From assembly GCA_020637795.1 (NCBI GenBank), contig JACKJT010000001.1:1612001-1676000 (forward strand): a stretch of 64,000 nucleotides of DNA, in the 5' to 3' direction. The DNA is from Hoeflea sp. GTDB taxonomy: Bacteria; Pseudomonadota; Alphaproteobacteria; Rhizobiales; Rhizobiaceae. The notes beneath the pieces are model-generated. The model was given only the letters and a program-made list of their open reading frames with translations, made no database searches and was not told the DNA's origin. Position numbers and translations under genes: made by a program. Shown here piece by piece: positions 47,565-57,296 of this stretch; position 1 is the stretch's first letter, and the number at the start of each line of letters is the position of its first letter.

Positions 47565-48056
47565 CTAACGAAGATCGCGGCGCATGACAAGCGCCGTCGT
47601 GCTCGGCGCGCCTTCCTGTGAATAATAGGCGCGCCGCTCGCCGACCTGGACGAACTCGAGCTTGCGGTACAGCGCAACCGCCGCCGTGTTGGTTTCGTCG
47701 ACCTCGAGGAACATCTCCTCGGCGCCGCGCCGCTTTGCTTCCTGCATGGCGCTGCGCATCAGGCGCCACCCCAGACCGGCGCGGCGCTGTTTCGGCGAAA
47801 TTCCGATCGACAGGATTTCGGCCTCGCCCGCCGCTTCGCGCGACAGCACGAAACCCGCCGCAGCATCGCGGGACCGGCCTTCCGGGCAGGCGAGAAAACC
47901 GAAGACGGATTGCTGGGAAATCAGGCTTTCGAACTCGCCATCGCCCCAGGCGCGGGCAAAGGCCTCGCCGTGAATGCGCGCGGCGGTGCGCGCGTCCTGC
48001 ATCTCGATGGACAGGATCAGGCACTGCGGCTGACGCGAGAACAGATTGAACACCAT
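47565..48056 (-). CDS. rimI: Ribosomal-protein-alanine N-acetyltransferase
   Basis: A 163-residue GNAT protein that acetylates the N-terminus of ribosomal protein S18 (family knowledge). The acetyl-CoA loop is QRRAGLGWRLMRSAMQEA. The start overlaps the tsaB stop (TGATG), a common tsaB-rimI arrangement. Confidence 0.86.
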   Translation of the reverse strand: MVFNLFSRQPQCLILSIEMQDARTAARIHGEAFARAWGDGEFESLISQQSVFGFLACPEGRSRDAAAGFVLSREAAGEAEILSIGISPKQRRAGLGWRLMRSAMQEAKRRGAEEMFLEVDETNTAAVALYRKLEFVQVGERRAYYSQEGAPSTTALVMRRDLR

Positions 48057-48748
48057 CAGCTCGCAACCTCATGCGGCAGCACGAAGCCAGCCTGCGGCTT
48101 GGCATCGGCATCGCGAAGATAGCGCGGCTCGGCGGGGTTTGCAGCGGGATCAAGGCCTGCCGCAAGGCGGGCAACGTCATCGATCTCCGGCGCGACGAGG
48201 TCGCCAACGACGCCGGCCGCCAGGGCGTTGTCGATGTCGGCCAGCAGTGCCGCGCCGCTGCCGGTGATGGCGCAACCGTGCTCGAGAGCCAGCGTGGCGG
48301 CTGCCTCGGGCGAGAGTTCGCAGGCAGGCTCGATGAGCGCGCCGGCAGCATCGACGATCATGGCCCAGACGTGGCCGCGCCTGGCGTCGAGCACCGCCAT
48401 GGCGGTCTTTCCTTTCCGGCGCGCGGCGGGGACGGCGATGGCTTCGAGTGAGCCGACCCCGACAGCGGGGACATGCAGTGCAAGCGCCAGGCCGCGCGCG
48501 AATGCGACGCCGACCCGGATGCCGGCAAAGGAGCCCGGCCCGATGGTCACGCCGATGCGCCCGACCCGGGACAGGTCAACGCCGGCATCCGCCAGCACCG
48601 ATTGAAGCACGGCCGGCAATTGCTCGGCATGGCCGCGCCCGATGTCCGGACTGGCGGACGCGAGGATCCGGTCACCGCCCGCGTCATGCAGGGCGACGGC
48701 ACAAAACCTTGCGGAACAATCAATGGCGAGCGTCAGCACCGGGCACAT
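48056..48748 (-). CDS. tsaB: tRNA threonylcarbamoyladenosine synthesis protein TsaB
   Basis: A 230-residue ASKHA-fold protein of the TsaBDE complex that makes t6A37 in tRNA. It begins MCPVLTLAIDCSARF and has the TIGPGSFAGIRVGVAFARGL motif. Its stop overlaps the rimI start. The start at 48748 is the first plausible one; a longer frame exists but the extra residues look unrelated to the family. Confidence 0.93.
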   Translation of the reverse strand: MCPVLTLAIDCSARFCAVALHDAGGDRILASASPDIGRGHAEQLPAVLQSVLADAGVDLSRVGRIGVTIGPGSFAGIRVGVAFARGLALALHVPAVGVGSLEAIAVPAARRKGKTAMAVLDARRGHVWAMIVDAAGALIEPACELSPEAAATLALEHGCAITGSGAALLADIDNALAAGVVGDLVAPEIDDVARLAAGLDPAANPAEPRYLRDADAKPQAGFVLPHEVAS

Positions 48749-48836
48749 CCATGGCAAAGAGCCATGCCGACAGCGCATGGCAACCTGTTGCCGATGTTAA
48801 TAGGCACAGCGGCAGGCGCGGTAAAGGCCGAGTGCG

Positions 48837-49400
48837 TCAGACGGCTTCGACTTCGCGCACTTCCGGCACGAAATGCTTGAGCAGGTTCTGGATGCCGTGC
48901 TTGAGCGTCGCCGTCGACGACGGGCAGCCGGCGCAGGCGCCCTTCATGTGCAGGAACACCTTGCCGTCGCGGAAGCCACGGAAGGTGATGTCGCCGCCAT
49001 CCTGGGCGACGGCGGGTCGGACCCGGCTTTCGAGCAGTTCCTTGATGGTGGCGACAATGGTCTCGTCGCCCGCTTCGAAGAATTCCTCGTCGGTCACCGG
49101 GGCGCCGTCATTGCCGGCCGCCATGATCGGCGCTCCGGACATGAAGTGCTCCATGATGGTGCCAAGAATGGCGGGCTTGAGGTGCTGCCAGTCGGGCCCA
49201 TCCTTGGTGATGGTGATGAAGTCGTAGCCGAAGAACACGCCGGTGACGCCGGGAATGCCAAACAGCTTGGCGGCGAGCGGTGAAGCCGGGCCGGCCTCGT
49301 CGGCGTCGCGGTAATCGGCGGTGCCCTGATCCATCACCACCTTGCCGGGCAGGAACTTCAGGGTCGCGGGATTGGGGGTGGATTCGGTCTGGATGAACAT
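48837..49400 (-). CDS. NifU-like iron-sulfur cluster carrier protein
   Basis: A 187-residue protein with an N-terminal Nfu domain (MFIQTESTPNPATLKFLPGK) and a C-terminal NifU-like domain with the cluster-binding CxxC in GACAGCPSSTATLKHGIQNLL. It acts as an Fe-S scaffold or carrier. AGGGAG precedes the ATG at 49400. Confidence 0.92.
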   Translation of the reverse strand: MFIQTESTPNPATLKFLPGKVVMDQGTADYRDADEAGPASPLAAKLFGIPGVTGVFFGYDFITITKDGPDWQHLKPAILGTIMEHFMSGAPIMAAGNDGAPVTDEEFFEAGDETIVATIKELLESRVRPAVAQDGGDITFRGFRDGKVFLHMKGACAGCPSSTATLKHGIQNLLKHFVPEVREVEAV

Positions 49401-49495
49401 TGTCGGTCTCCCTGCCTGGTGCATTGACCGGCCAGTTTAGAATTCTTCAAAACAAGATAAGCCTCGAGGGCCGCGCAATCAAGGGTGGATATGGC

Positions 49496-49519
49496 TTAGA
49501 GCATCGTACGATGCTCTAA
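49496..49519. repeat. 24-base perfect palindrome at the usp stop
   Basis: A 24-base perfect palindrome (12-base halves, no spacer), TTAGAGCATCGT with its complement, overlaps the stop codon of the usp gene. It could form a hairpin or cruciform or bind a dimeric protein. Such sequences recur in rhizobial intergenic DNA from memory; I could not search for copies. Confidence 0.85.
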
Positions 49520-50007
49520 CTCAGCGCGTCGATTTCGTCATCGGACAGGGCGTCGGGGATAACGGTGACGGGAATCGGGAAGGCGGCGCCGCGTCCGGCG
49601 ATGGAAGCGACAAGCGGCCCGGGGCCATCCTTGGCGGAGCCTGCGGCCAGCACCAGGATGGCGATATCCTGGTCTTCCTCGATGACCGCGTGGATCTCCT
49701 CGGTGGTCTTGCCCTGCCGGATCACCACTTCGGGATCTATGCCGATGATCTGGCGCATTTTCTCGCTGGCCTTGGCAAGCGTCGCCTCGGCCTCTTCCAT
49801 CGCTTCGGCGCGCATGATCTCCTCGACGCCGAGCCAGTGCTGGAAATCGCCGGGCTCGATGACATAGACCAGAACCAGTCCGCCGCCGGAATTGTAAGCC
49901 CGCATCCCTGCGTAGCGCATGGCGCGCTCGCATTCCGGCGTGTCATCGATGACTGCGAGGAATTTGCGGCGGTGGCCGGCCTCGCGTGAACGTCTTCTTG
50001 ATACCAT
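49516..50007 (-). CDS. Universal stress protein family protein
   Basis: A 163-residue UspA-like protein. The core is RRKFLAVIDDTPECERAMRYAGM, then LVLVYVIEPGD, and GSAKDGPGPLVASIAGR, which is near the ATP-binding G-x2-G-x9-G[ST] motif but not identical. Its stop lies inside the palindrome at 49496-49519. It lies downstream of trpS by 122 bases, a gap with two small GC hairpins (about 50030-50043 and 50083-50098) and no T-run. Confidence 0.85.
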   Translation of the reverse strand: MVSRRRSREAGHRRKFLAVIDDTPECERAMRYAGMRAYNSGGGLVLVYVIEPGDFQHWLGVEEIMRAEAMEEAEATLAKASEKMRQIIGIDPEVVIRQGKTTEEIHAVIEEDQDIAILVLAAGSAKDGPGPLVASIAGRGAAFPIPVTVIPDALSDDEIDALS

Positions 50008-50129
50008 GGGCGGGACAATGCCATCAGAGCGGGCTGTCCCGCAAGTGCGATTTTGAGACTCCCGCGGGCACCCTCGCCGAGCCGTCCCTACAGGGACGCG
50101 CGGCCTGACAGCGGCCCCGCGGCCGGTGC

Positions 50130-51194
50130 CTAGACGAAGCCGATGATCTCGCGAACGTCGGCCATGGTTTTTTCGGCAATGATGTTGGCGCGGGCGCTGC
50201 CTTCCTTGAGGATTGCATCGATGTGGCTCGGATCGTCCATCAGCCGCTGCATCTCGGAGGTGATCGGCCCAAGAACGGCGACCGCCAGTTCGACCAGGGC
50301 AGGCTTGAACACCGAGAACTGCTGGCCGGCATACTCCTCGATGACATCCTTGCGGGTGCGGTCGCTGAGCGCGGCGTAGATACCGACGAGGTTCTGCGCC
50401 TCGGGGCGGCCTTCGAGCTCCTCGAGCGTCTCGGGCAGGGGCGCGGGATCGGTCTTGGCCTTGCGGATCTTCTTGGCGATGGTGTCGGCATCATCGGTGA
50501 GATTGATGCGGGAGAGATCCGACGGGTCGGATTTCGACATCTTCTTGGTGCCGTCGCGCAGGCTCATGACGCGCGGCGCCGGGCCTGCGATCAAGGGTTC
50601 GATCATCGGGAAATAGCCGGAGACCTTTTCCTCGCCGACCATCATATCGACACCGAGATTTGCCGCGCGGATGCGGTCGGAAAAATCGATGTTGAATTTC
50701 TGGGCGATATCGCGGGCGAGTTCGAGATGCTGCTTCTGGTCGTCGCCAACCGGAACGTGGGTGGCGCGGTAGAGCAGGATGTCGGCGGCCATCAGGCTTG
50801 GGTAGGCCAGCAGCCCGAGCGAGGCGTTCTCGCGGTCCTTGCCGGCCTTGTCCTTGAACTGGGTCATGCGGTTCATCCAGCCGATGCGCGCGACACAGTT
50901 GAAGATCCAGGCCAGTTCGGCATGCCCGGGAACGGCGGACTGGTTGAAGACAATGTGTTTCTTCGGATCGATGCCGGCGGCGATGAAGGCGGCGGCAATC
51001 GAGCGAGTCTGGGTCTTCAGATCGTCATGGACAAGCTGCGCGGTAATGGCGTGCAGATCGACGACACAAAAAATGCACTCGTGATGATCCTGAAGAGCGA
51101 CAAACTTGCGGATCGCTCCGAGATAGTTTCCGAGCTGCAGATTGCCGGTCGGCTGGACGCCTGAGAAGACGAGCGGCTTGAAAGTGGCGGACAT
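50130..51194 (-). CDS. trpS: Tryptophanyl-tRNA synthetase
   Basis: A 354-residue class I aminoacyl-tRNA synthetase. The HIGH-like motif is QPTGNLQLGNYLGAI and the KMSKS loop is KKMSKSDPSDLS. LARDIAQKFN and the C-terminal RANIIAEKTMADVREIIGF are typical. Its ATG at 51194 follows GGGAG. It is downstream of murJ by 112 bases. Confidence 0.96.
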   Translation of the reverse strand: MSATFKPLVFSGVQPTGNLQLGNYLGAIRKFVALQDHHECIFCVVDLHAITAQLVHDDLKTQTRSIAAAFIAAGIDPKKHIVFNQSAVPGHAELAWIFNCVARIGWMNRMTQFKDKAGKDRENASLGLLAYPSLMAADILLYRATHVPVGDDQKQHLELARDIAQKFNIDFSDRIRAANLGVDMMVGEEKVSGYFPMIEPLIAGPAPRVMSLRDGTKKMSKSDPSDLSRINLTDDADTIAKKIRKAKTDPAPLPETLEELEGRPEAQNLVGIYAALSDRTRKDVIEEYAGQQFSVFKPALVELAVAVLGPITSEMQRLMDDPSHIDAILKEGSARANIIAEKTMADVREIIGFV

Positions 51195-51306
51195 TTTTTA
51201 CTCCCGCCGGGCTTGTGGAGGGCCCGGATACCTCGTTGAAATCGGGCGGGGTTATGCGGCTGCAGCGATGTCAGGTCAAGGGGCTATCAATCCGCGCGGC
51301 CCTGCC

Positions 51307-52872
51307 TCAGGTCTTTTTGCGGCGTCTGAGCACCCGGGCGAATTCGCCCCGGTCGAGCGCGCCGGTGGCGAAGGCGAAACCGAAATAGACCACGGCGGCC
51401 GCAGCCACCGTCAGCAGCACCGAAGCCAGCCGCACCGGAAGCGACGCGTCGAGCAGGAGATGCGGGAAGCTTGCCTCGGCCCACCACAACAGCACACCCA
51501 TCAGCGCCGCGCCGGTGACGATGAGCACAATGCGGCGAATGGTGACAGCCGCGGGCCGGAACAGGTCGCGCGCCACCAGCTGCTGGCCGAGATAGAGCGC
51601 CGAGAGCCAGCCGGCGAGGCTGGTGGCGATCGCCAGGCCCATCACGCCCAGACGCGGAAACAGCAGCAGGCTGCCGGAAATGTTGACGACGACCGACAGG
51701 GCCGAAGCCCACAGCGGCGTGCGCATGTCCTGGCGGGCATAAAACACCGGGGTGAAGATCTTGGTGAGCACGAAGGCCGGCAGGCCAATGGAGAAGGCAG
51801 CAAGGACCTGGGCCGTGACGATCGTCGTTTCCCGGGTGAAAGCGCCGCGTTCGAACACCAGGGCGATGATCGGTTCGGGCAGCAGCGCCAGGCCGAAGGC
51901 GGCGGGGACCGTGATCGCCATGCCGAATTCGAGGCTGCGGTTCTGCAGGTATTGCGCCTCCTTCATGTCGCCGGCCTTGAGCGCGCGAGCCAGTTCGGGC
52001 AGCAGAACCACGCCGATGGCAATGCCGATGACACCCAGCGGCAGCTGGTTGAGGCGGTCGGCATAGTTGATGACGGCGATGGCTCCGGCCTCGGCCGAGG
52101 CGATGATCTGGCCGACCAGCAGGTTGATCTGGGTGATGCCGCCGGTCACCGCCGCCGGCAGGGCCAGCCACAAGAGGCGCCTGACGGCCGGCGTCAATCG
52201 CGGGCGGACGAAACCGATGCTGAAATTCTCCCGCCGGAGCGCCCAGACCAGCAGCCCCAGCTGCAGCACACCCGAGAGGGTGACCGACCAGCCCAGGACC
52301 CTGCCGATATCCGGCGCAGCCAGATCGAGGTAACCCGACGCCAGCAGGCCCGTCACCAGAACCACGTTGAGCAGCACCGGGGCGAGCGCGGCGATGAAAT
52401 AGCGCCGCAACGAATTGAGGATGCCGGCCAGCATCGCCACCAGGCTCATGGCGGCAAGATAGGGGAACATGATGCGCGCGAGCAGCACGGTGAGATCGAA
52501 TTTCTCCGGATCCGATGCGAATCTCGGCGCGATGACGGTGCCGACCAGGAACGGCATGAAGATCATCGCCAGGGCGGACAGCACGAACAGCGACAGCAGA
52601 AGAACCGAGAGAACCTGCTCGGCGAATTTCTTCGCCGCCGCCTGCCCACCGCCCTCGATCTCGCTCGCAAACAGCGGCACGAAGGCCGCGTTGAACGCGC
52701 CCTCGGCAAACAGCCTGCGGAACAGGTTGGGGAAGCGGAAGGCGGCGTAGAAGGCATCGGCGACCGGTCCGGCGCCGAGAAATGCCGCGATCATCGCCTC
52801 GCGGACGAAGCCGAGGACGCGGCTCGCCATGGTGGCACCGCCGACGCTTGCGAATTTTCCGATCAGGCTCAT
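51307..52872 (-). CDS. murJ: Lipid II flippase MurJ
   Basis: A 521-residue multi-spanning membrane protein (about 14 helices) of the MOP superfamily that flips lipid II. It begins MSLIGKFASVGGATMASRVLGFVREAMIAAFLGAG and has the conserved AFRFPNLFRRLFAEGAFNAAFVP loop. It overlaps glnD by the ATGA of its start and the glnD stop, so translation is coupled. Confidence 0.94.
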   Translation of the reverse strand: MSLIGKFASVGGATMASRVLGFVREAMIAAFLGAGPVADAFYAAFRFPNLFRRLFAEGAFNAAFVPLFASEIEGGGQAAAKKFAEQVLSVLLLSLFVLSALAMIFMPFLVGTVIAPRFASDPEKFDLTVLLARIMFPYLAAMSLVAMLAGILNSLRRYFIAALAPVLLNVVLVTGLLASGYLDLAAPDIGRVLGWSVTLSGVLQLGLLVWALRRENFSIGFVRPRLTPAVRRLLWLALPAAVTGGITQINLLVGQIIASAEAGAIAVINYADRLNQLPLGVIGIAIGVVLLPELARALKAGDMKEAQYLQNRSLEFGMAITVPAAFGLALLPEPIIALVFERGAFTRETTIVTAQVLAAFSIGLPAFVLTKIFTPVFYARQDMRTPLWASALSVVVNISGSLLLFPRLGVMGLAIATSLAGWLSALYLGQQLVARDLFRPAAVTIRRIVLIVTGAALMGVLLWWAEASFPHLLLDASLPVRLASVLLTVAAAAVVYFGFAFATGALDRGEFARVLRRRKKT

Positions 52873-55709
52873 GCCGGGGTCTTGCCCCGCCGCGCCGAGC
52901 CTTGCGGCGCGATCATTCCGGGCGGCATCTTGTCCCGCACCTCGTCCTCTTCCTTGGCAAGCACGGCCTTGAGCCGGGCCACGATGTTGGTCTGGCGGTT
53001 CTCGTTGGTGATCTTCTGGCCGACCAGGTCGCGAACATAGAACGTGTCGACGACCTTTTCGCCAAAGGTGGTGATGTGAGCCGAAGCGATGTCGAGCGAC
53101 AGGTCCGAGAGCACCGAAGCGACCTCCGAGAGCAGGCCGGTGCGGTCAAGACATTCGATCTCGATGACGGTGAACTTGTTGGACAGCGTGTTGGAAATTG
53201 TCACCTGCGGCTTGATGATGAACGGCCGCTTCCTGGTCTTGCCGCGGGTCTTGCGGGCAATCACTTCGGGAATGTAGGCCCGGCCTGCCAGCACATCCTC
53301 GATCATGCGGCCGACCGAGGCGCCGCGCCGCAGCTCGTCCTCGTCGTCGGGCAGTTCGCGGTTGATCAGGATGGTGTCCAGCGCCCGTCCGTCGGAGGTG
53401 GTGAAGACCTGCGCATCGGCGATGTTGGCGCCGGCTGCTGCACAGGCGCCGGTCACGATCGACAGTAGCCGCGGATGGTCGGGCGACAGCAGCGTGATCT
53501 CGGTGATGGCGTGGAAGGCATGGGTGCGCACCATGGTGGCGAGCGGCTTCTTCGCCCTGTCGGCCTCGCGGACGAAATTGGCGTGACGCACCTGCTCCTC
53601 GAGCGGCACGGCCAGGAGATAAGGCTCGTAATGCAGCTTCAGATAGGCCTTGCGCTCCTTCGGGCTCCAATCGGACAGGGCCTCGCCGAGCGCATTGCGG
53701 GCATGCGCCGCCCGCTCCTTGCGCGAGACTTCCGAAAATCCGCCCGACAGCATCAGCTCGGTCTCGTAGTAGAGCGTGCGCAGCAGCTGACCCTTCCAGC
53801 CGTTCCAGACGCCGGGTCCGACGGCCCGGATATCGCAGACCGACAAGATCAAGAGCAGTTTCAGCCGTTCCAGCGTGCGCACCTTCTCGGCAAAATCGCT
53901 GATGGTCTTGCGGTCGTTGAGATCGCGGGTCTGCGATACCATCGACATCGTCAGGTGTTCCTCGACCAGCCAGGCGACAAGCTCTGTCTGGTTGGCGGAG
54001 AGGCCGAGCCGCGGGCAGAGCTTGCGCGCCACCTTAGCGCCGGCGATGGAATGATCCTCCGGCCGCCCCTTGGCGATGTCGTGCAGGAAGACGGCGACAT
54101 AAAGCGCCTCGCGCTCCTCGATCCCGGGCATCAGCTTCGAGGCCAGCGGATGCTCGCGTTCGCCCTCGCCCTTGTCGATGCCGGAGAGAACCGAAACGGT
54201 GCGGATCAGGTGCTCGTCGACCGTGTAGTGGTGATACATGTTGAACTGCATCATCGCGACGATCTTGCCGAATTCGGGAATGAAGCGGCCGAGAACACCG
54301 GCCTCGTTCATGCGCCTTAAGATCACCGCCGGCTGCCGCTTCGAGGTCAGGATCGACATGAACAGCCTGTTTGCTTCCTCGTTTTCGCGCAGCTCCGCGT
54401 TGACCAGCCGCAGCGAGCGGGTGACCCGCTTGAGCGCATCGGGATGGAACTCCAGGCCGCGTATGTCGGCCAGGTGGAACATGCGGATGATGTTGACTGG
54501 ATCGCGCTTGAAGACTTCGGCATCGGCCAGGTTGATGCGGCCCTTGTCCTCGAGAAAGTCGAGCGTGCCGGGGATCTTGCGCGGGCGGCTGGCGAACCGG
54601 CTGATGACGCCGGTGAGTCCCGGGGCCTGCTTGGCCTGCTGGTCCTCGAGCCCGGCGCAGAAGATGCGGGTCAGATCGCCGACATCCTTGGCGACGAGGA
54701 AATAGTGCTTCATGAAGCGCTCGACCGCAGACAGGCCGGGGTGATCCTGGTAGCCGAGGCCGGCGGCAATGTCGCGCTGGATATCGAAGGACAGCCGTTC
54801 CTCGGACTTGCCGGTGAGATAGTGCATGTGACAGCGCACGGCCCAGAGGAAATCCTCGGCCTTGACGAAGAGGTTGAACTCGCGCCGCGACAACACGCCG
54901 AGGCCGACAAGCTCCTCGGTGTCGCGAATGTGGTAGAAATACTTGGCGATCCAGAACAGCGTGTTGAGATCGCGCAGACCGCCCTTGCCTTCCTTGACGT
55001 TGGGCTCGACCAGATAGCGGGTGTCGCCGGCCTTGCGGTGGCGCTCGTCGCGTTCGGCAAGTTTCGCAGCGATGAATTCGGGTCCGGTGCTGTCCACCAC
55101 CTCGCTTTCGAAGCGGCCGCCGAGGTCATCGAATAGCGCCCGTTCTCCGCAAATGAACCGGGCTTCGAGAATTGCGGTGCGGATGGTCATGTCGGAGCGT
55201 GACAGCCTTATGCACTCGTCGACATTGCGGGTGGCGTGGCCGACCTTTAGCCCCATGTCCCAGAGAATGTAGAGGATCCATTCCACCACCTGTTCGGTCC
55301 AGGGCGTGTTCTTGTAGGGCAGCACGAACAGCAGATCGATGTCGGAGCCCGGCGCGAGCGTGCCGCGGCCATAGCCGCCAACTGCGGTGACCGTCATGCG
55401 CTCGGATTTCGATGGGTTCTCGACCCTGTAGACATGGATGCTGGCGTAGTCATAGAGCGCGGCAGTGATGACGTCCTGCAGATGCGAGATGCGCATGGCG
55501 CAGGCGGTGCCGCCGCCATCCTCGAACAGCATGGTGCGGGCGGTCTCGCGGCCGAGCGCGTTGACGCGCTTGACCTCAGCCAGCACTTCCATCCTGGCCT
55601 CGTTGCTGGCGCCGCCATGCTTGGCGGCGATGGCATTGAGCGCCTTGCGCAGTTTTGCCGGATCGACAATCTTGTTGAGATCGAGGTTGTCTTCGGCAGC
55701 TTTGAGCAT
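52869..55709 (-). CDS. glnD: [Protein-PII] uridylyltransferase/uridylyl-removing enzyme
   Basis: A 946-residue bifunctional nitrogen sensor that uridylylates and deuridylylates PII proteins in response to glutamine. The nucleotidyltransferase domain (about residues 75-230) has GGYGRGTLAPGSDIDLLFVL. The HD uridylyl-removing domain (about 480-600) has FLHDIAKGRPEDHSIAG. Two ACT domains close the protein. The ATG at 55709 follows AGGA. It starts the transcript that includes murJ. Length and order fit the family. Confidence 0.96.
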   Translation of the reverse strand: MLKAAEDNLDLNKIVDPAKLRKALNAIAAKHGGASNEARMEVLAEVKRVNALGRETARTMLFEDGGGTACAMRISHLQDVITAALYDYASIHVYRVENPSKSERMTVTAVGGYGRGTLAPGSDIDLLFVLPYKNTPWTEQVVEWILYILWDMGLKVGHATRNVDECIRLSRSDMTIRTAILEARFICGERALFDDLGGRFESEVVDSTGPEFIAAKLAERDERHRKAGDTRYLVEPNVKEGKGGLRDLNTLFWIAKYFYHIRDTEELVGLGVLSRREFNLFVKAEDFLWAVRCHMHYLTGKSEERLSFDIQRDIAAGLGYQDHPGLSAVERFMKHYFLVAKDVGDLTRIFCAGLEDQQAKQAPGLTGVISRFASRPRKIPGTLDFLEDKGRINLADAEVFKRDPVNIIRMFHLADIRGLEFHPDALKRVTRSLRLVNAELRENEEANRLFMSILTSKRQPAVILRRMNEAGVLGRFIPEFGKIVAMMQFNMYHHYTVDEHLIRTVSVLSGIDKGEGEREHPLASKLMPGIEEREALYVAVFLHDIAKGRPEDHSIAGAKVARKLCPRLGLSANQTELVAWLVEEHLTMSMVSQTRDLNDRKTISDFAEKVRTLERLKLLLILSVCDIRAVGPGVWNGWKGQLLRTLYYETELMLSGGFSEVSRKERAAHARNALGEALSDWSPKERKAYLKLHYEPYLLAVPLEEQVRHANFVREADRAKKPLATMVRTHAFHAITEITLLSPDHPRLLSIVTGACAAAGANIADAQVFTTSDGRALDTILINRELPDDEDELRRGASVGRMIEDVLAGRAYIPEVIARKTRGKTRKRPFIIKPQVTISNTLSNKFTVIEIECLDRTGLLSEVASVLSDLSLDIASAHITTFGEKVVDTFYVRDLVGQKITNENRQTNIVARLKAVLAKEEDEVRDKMPPGMIAPQGSARRGKTPA

Positions 55710-55838
55710 GAAGTTTGTCCTGGTCGCAATCAGTGGGCCGGCTCGGCGCGCCAACCCGCGGCTGCTATAGCCTGTTTCGCGGGGAAACGACAGTCCGCGC
55801 GAAACCGGAGGCGGAACGACGGGCCTGCGGGACCCGGA

Positions 55839-57296
55839 TCAGGTGGCGATCCGCTCGATGAACCAGTTGGTCAGCCGGGTCCAGACCTCGTCCTTCTCCG
55901 CGGCGTCCTCGACGCCATGCTCGAGATTGGGGTTGTCGTTGACCTCGATGACAAAGACGCCGTCAGCGGTTTCCTTGAGATCGACGCCGTAAAGCCCGTC
56001 TCCCACCGCGCAGGCGGCGCGTAGGCCGGTGTCGAGCACCAGCGGCGGCACCTGCGCCAGCGAGAACGACTTGAAGCCGCCTTCCAGCGGCTTGCCGCCG
56101 GTATCGTGCTTGACGATCTGCCAGTGCTTCTTGGCCATCAGGTACTGCACCGCGAACAGCGGCTTGCCGCCAAGCACGCCGATGCGCCAGTCGAAACTGG
56201 TCGGCATGAACTTCTGCGCTATCAGCACTTCCGAATCGTGCAGCCAGGCGCCGGCCAGTTCTTTCAGTTCGGCCATTGACGCGACTTTCTTGACCCCTCT
56301 GGAAAAAGAGGAATCGGGCACCTTGAGCACCATCGGGAAGCCGAGCTGATCGGCGGCGCGCTGGAAATCCTCGGGCCCGATCAGCATCACCGTGTCAGGC
56401 ACCGGGATGCCGTTGGAGGCCATCAGCTCGTCGAGATAGACCTTGTTGGTGCAGCGGATCATCGATACCGGATCGTCGATCACCGGCATGCCCTCCTGCT
56501 GGGCGCGGCGGGCGAAGCGGTAGGTGTGGTTGGAGATCGAGGTGGTTTCGCGGATGAACAGCGCATCGAAATTGGCGAGCCGGGGCAGGTCCTTGCGGGT
56601 GATCGGCTCGACCGAAACGCCCATGCGCGCGGCAACACGCGACCAGTGCTTGAGGCTTGCAATCGAGGAGGGCGGCAGGGCTTCGTTGGGGTCGACCAGC
56701 GTGGCGAAGGAATAGCGCGCTGGCGCCCGCGACTTGGCGTCCTTCCACTGCCGCGCGGTGTAGCGGGCCATGGCCTGGAAGAAGGCCTCGCGGCCAGCCT
56801 CGTCGAGCTTGCTGATCGGCAGGAGCCCGATCCTGGTAATCGAGATCCAGTCTCCGTTCTTGAGCGTCAGTTCGAGGATCGGCGCCCGGAACCAGTCGAA
56901 CAGTAGCCTGCCGAAGCGCTCGAGCCGCACGTCGGTCGAGGTTCCGAAAAAGATCCTGAGCCGTGCCGGCAACGGTTCGCCACCGTGCTCGCGCAGGCTC
57001 TTGTTGAGCGCATCCTCAAGCTCGGGGATGGCGTTCTCGTAGAGCTTGCGGGCCGACAGGTCGATGATAGTCTCGACGGAGGGGATCACCCGCTGGCCGC
57101 GGGCGGCCGCCAGCAGCGAGGCGTAGTAGCCGCGGCTCTGGTAGGCATAGGAGCGCGATAGGTTGATGATGTTGGGCCGGGCGCCGCGGAATAGTTCCGG
57201 CCGGGCCAGATAATCACGGGTGGCGAGCACCTTGTGCTTGGTGGCGGCATGATCGAAACCCGCCAGCGCGGTGGACAGGATGATCCAGTCAGACAT
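55839..57296 (-). CDS. RimK-like ATP-grasp ligase with N-terminal RLAN-type domain
   Basis: A 485-residue protein. The C-terminal half (about 270-485) is an ATP-grasp domain with the usual glycine-rich loop and lysine (LGFPMVLKVPDSSFSRGV, Lys 325), a basic patch (SFDWRIGVLGG) and the metal-binding EVNDNPN (Glu 451, Asn 453, Asn 455). The N-terminal 260 residues contain the INLSRSYAYQSRGYYASLLA segment that I recall as the RLAN domain defined with this ligase type by Iyer and colleagues. It starts inside the GNAT-C39 gene by an 8-base overlap, so the two are translated as a pair. Predicted reaction: ATP-dependent amide or peptide bond formation to an unknown partner. The final ERIAT C-terminus looks normal. 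Confidence 0.85.
   Translation of the reverse strand: MSDWIILSTALAGFDHAATKHKVLATRDYLARPELFRGARPNIINLSRSYAYQSRGYYASLLAAARGQRVIPSVETIIDLSARKLYENAIPELEDALNKSLREHGGEPLPARLRIFFGTSTDVRLERFGRLLFDWFRAPILELTLKNGDWISITRIGLLPISKLDEAGREAFFQAMARYTARQWKDAKSRAPARYSFATLVDPNEALPPSSIASLKHWSRVAARMGVSVEPITRKDLPRLANFDALFIRETTSISNHTYRFARRAQQEGMPVIDDPVSMIRCTNKVYLDELMASNGIPVPDTVMLIGPEDFQRAADQLGFPMVLKVPDSSFSRGVKKVASMAELKELAGAWLHDSEVLIAQKFMPTSFDWRIGVLGGKPLFAVQYLMAKKHWQIVKHDTGGKPLEGGFKSFSLAQVPPLVLDTGLRAACAVGDGLYGVDLKETADGVFVIEVNDNPNLEHGVEDAAEKDEVWTRLTNWFIERIAT

Noticed and set aside
51142..53040. A 632-residue open frame opposite trpS and murJ
   Set aside because: It is rich in Arg, Gln and His with no domain and crosses a gene boundary; a shadow.
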